From positions 1 to 5,189 of the forward strand of contig JBARRO010000232.1 of the NCBI GenBank assembly GCA_049644265.1: a DNA stretch of 5,189 nt, in the 5' to 3' direction. Below are positions 3,955 to 5,189 of the stretch, in pieces (the first letter of the stretch is position 1; each line of letters starts with the position of its first letter). A program made the translations under genes and the position numbers. This DNA comes from JBARRO01 sp049644265. Its GTDB lineage: Bacteria; Bacteroidota; Ignavibacteria; UBA10030. Under the pieces are notes generated by a model. It worked only from the letters and a program-made list of their open reading frames with translations. It made no database searches and was not told the DNA's origin.

Positions 3955-5189
3955 TTAGTCATCTTCAACGGTAACGCTACCGACTTCTTCAATCGTCGTA
4001 ATCCCTTTTCTTAGAAGGTCCAACGCGGTCATCCTGAGGGTCCGCATGCCGTTCTTTAACGCTTGGGCCCGTAAGGCCTCCTCGTCAATCGTGTTTCCGG
4101 CCTGGAGAATCAGTTGGCGGATCGACTTGTGGAAATAGAGCGCCTCATGGATCGCCATCCGACCTTTATAGCCCCTGAGGCAATGGGAACAGCCCACGGG
4201 CTTGTAGAATTTGCCTGTTTCAGCCTCTTGCTGCGTCATCCCAAGTTTGACCAGGGCTTCTTTGTCTATATCAGGATCAAGCGTCTTGCACTGAGGGCAG
4301 AGTTTGCGGAGCAGTCTCTGCGCCAGAATAATATTGATTGAGTACGAGATCAGGAATGGCTCAACACCCATCTTGTACAGACGCGCAATAGCGCTGGCAG
4401 CGTCGTTGGTATGAAGTGTGGCAAACGTAAGATGCCCTGTGTTTGCAAGCTTGACCCCGATCTCTGCCGTTTGTCGATCGCGAATTTCACCCACCATGAC
4501 AATATCCGGATCGTGACGAAGGATAGCGCGTAACGCGCCTTCAAAATCCAGCTTTGGATTTAGCTTCACCTGGCGGGCGCCTTCAATGAGATACTCGACG
4601 GGATCTTCGACGGTAATCACGTTCAGGGAAGGGTCCATCACCGTCCGGAGGGCGGAGAACAATGTCGTGCTTTTGCCGCTTCCTGTCGGGCCGGTCACAA
4701 TGATCATGCCGTACGGCTTGGTGATCGCCTTTCTGAAAGCTTCCTGAGAATACGGCTCGAACCCCATGTCTTCCAGGCGTGTGCTGAACGTCGGCTCCTG
4801 GAGGACGCGTATGACAATGGATTCAAACTTGCTTTTCAGCTCGCGGCCGATGACAGGAATGACAGACACGCGGAATCGGACCGGTCGTTTGTCGATAATA
4901 AATTGGGCAAAGCCATCCTGAGCAGTATTCCGTTCGAACCGATCGAGGTTCATTGCCCTGTCTTTGACAACGGCCGAGACTGCCTCGGCACGCGTCTCCT
5001 GCTGTGTGTACCACAGCGACAGGTTGCCGTCGATGCGGAAGTGAAACTCCGTCCGCTTCTCGCCGCGCGGAACCACGTGGATATCGCTTGCGCCCACCCG
5101 AACCGCATCCATAAATATGCGCTCGACAAGCTCAACGAGACCACTCCTGTTGATTTCCTCTTCCAGGGCCTGTTCGTAGAGCTCGGTGT
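3955..5189 (-). CDS. GspE/PilB-family type II secretion / type IV pilus assembly ATPase (5' end outside window)
   Basis: A cytoplasmic hexameric ATPase that drives pilus or pseudopilus assembly at the inner membrane. The frame stays open to the window edge, so the Met at 5112 is internal; 25 more codons are visible upstream and the N-terminal domain is missing. Numbering from that Met: ASDIH (8-12) opens the second N-terminal domain, Walker A GPTGSGKS is at 141-148, the Asp box VITVEDPVEY at 165-174, Walker B DPDIVMVGEIRD at 201-212 and the His box GHLTFATLHTND at 226-237. CxxC pairs at C272/C275 and C308/C311 form the zinc site typical of GspE/PilB assembly ATPases and lacking in PilT retraction ATPases. 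The motor looks fully functional. GspE and PilB cannot be told apart without the N-terminus and the neighbouring platform, secretin or major pilin genes. It is the first visible gene of the likely operon. Confidence 0.95.
   Translation of the reverse strand, partial: TELYEQALEEEINRSGLVELVERIFMDAVRVGASDIHVVPRGEKRTEFHFRIDGNLSLWYTQQETRAEAVSAVVKDRAMNLDRFERNTAQDGFAQFIIDKRPVRFRVSVIPVIGRELKSKFESIVIRVLQEPTFSTRLEDMGFEPYSQEAFRKAITKPYGMIIVTGPTGSGKSTTLFSALRTVMDPSLNVITVEDPVEYLIEGARQVKLNPKLDFEGALRAILRHDPDIVMVGEIRDRQTAEIGVKLANTGHLTFATLHTNDAASAIARLYKMGVEPFLISYSINIILAQRLLRKLCPQCKTLDPDIDKEALVKLGMTQQEAETGKFYKPVGCSHCLRGYKGRMAIHEALYFHKSIRQLILQAGNTIDEEALRAQALKNGMRTLRMTALDLLRKGITTIEEVGSVTVEDD

Noticed and set aside
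4950..5144. Minus-strand frames overlapping the ATPase in other phases, and Met 5112 as the ATPase start
   Set aside because: The ATPase frame continues open past 5112 to the window edge with a plausible family sequence, so Met 5112 is internal and the overlapping frames are shadows.

Overview
The window is one compact, single-direction cluster. All six convincing genes lie on the minus strand, so transcription runs from high to low coordinates. The genes are tightly packed, with gaps of 0 to about 140 bases, and base composition looks close to half G+C. Clear Shine-Dalgarno sites precede several starts. The content is a type IV pilus / type II secretion-like assembly ATPase, two small single-pass pilin-like proteins and three receiver-domain proteins. 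This fits a free-living didermic bacterium. The style of the two small membrane proteins vaguely recalls the Bacteroidota/Ignavibacteria (FCB) side of the tree, but that taxonomic guess is weak and nothing here settles it.

In transcription order: 5189-3955 is the C-terminal part of a GspE/PilB-type ATPase with all motor motifs and a tetracysteine zinc site; its N-terminus lies outside the window. 3900-3118 is a response regulator with an intact receiver and an unrecognised helical C-terminal domain. 3066-2542 and 2541-1978 are two proteins with one N-terminal membrane segment and an extracytoplasmic domain, joined stop-to-start (TGA|ATG) and most like minor pilins or pseudopilins. 1977-1836 is a non-coding stretch with four hairpins, one a plausible intrinsic terminator, and a 30-codon small ORF with a good ribosome site whose stop overlaps the next gene's TTG. 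1835-468 encodes a TPR / Pro-Ala linker / coiled-coil / degenerate-receiver protein in which the phospho-acceptor Asp is replaced by Glu. 467-390 is a short spacer with two related 11-bp palindromes 32 bp apart. 389-12 is a stand-alone CheY-like receiver starting at GTG.

My reading (inference) is that the ATPase powers assembly of a pilus or pseudopilus that includes the two small membrane proteins. The two intact receivers and the pseudo-receiver scaffold would form its regulatory layer. The most unusual items are the Glu-substituted pseudo-receiver, the structured leader with its small ORF, and the helical output domain of the 260-residue regulator. No RNA genes, CRISPR arrays, insertion sequences or convincing plus-strand genes were seen. 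There is no gene-free stretch over 300 bases.
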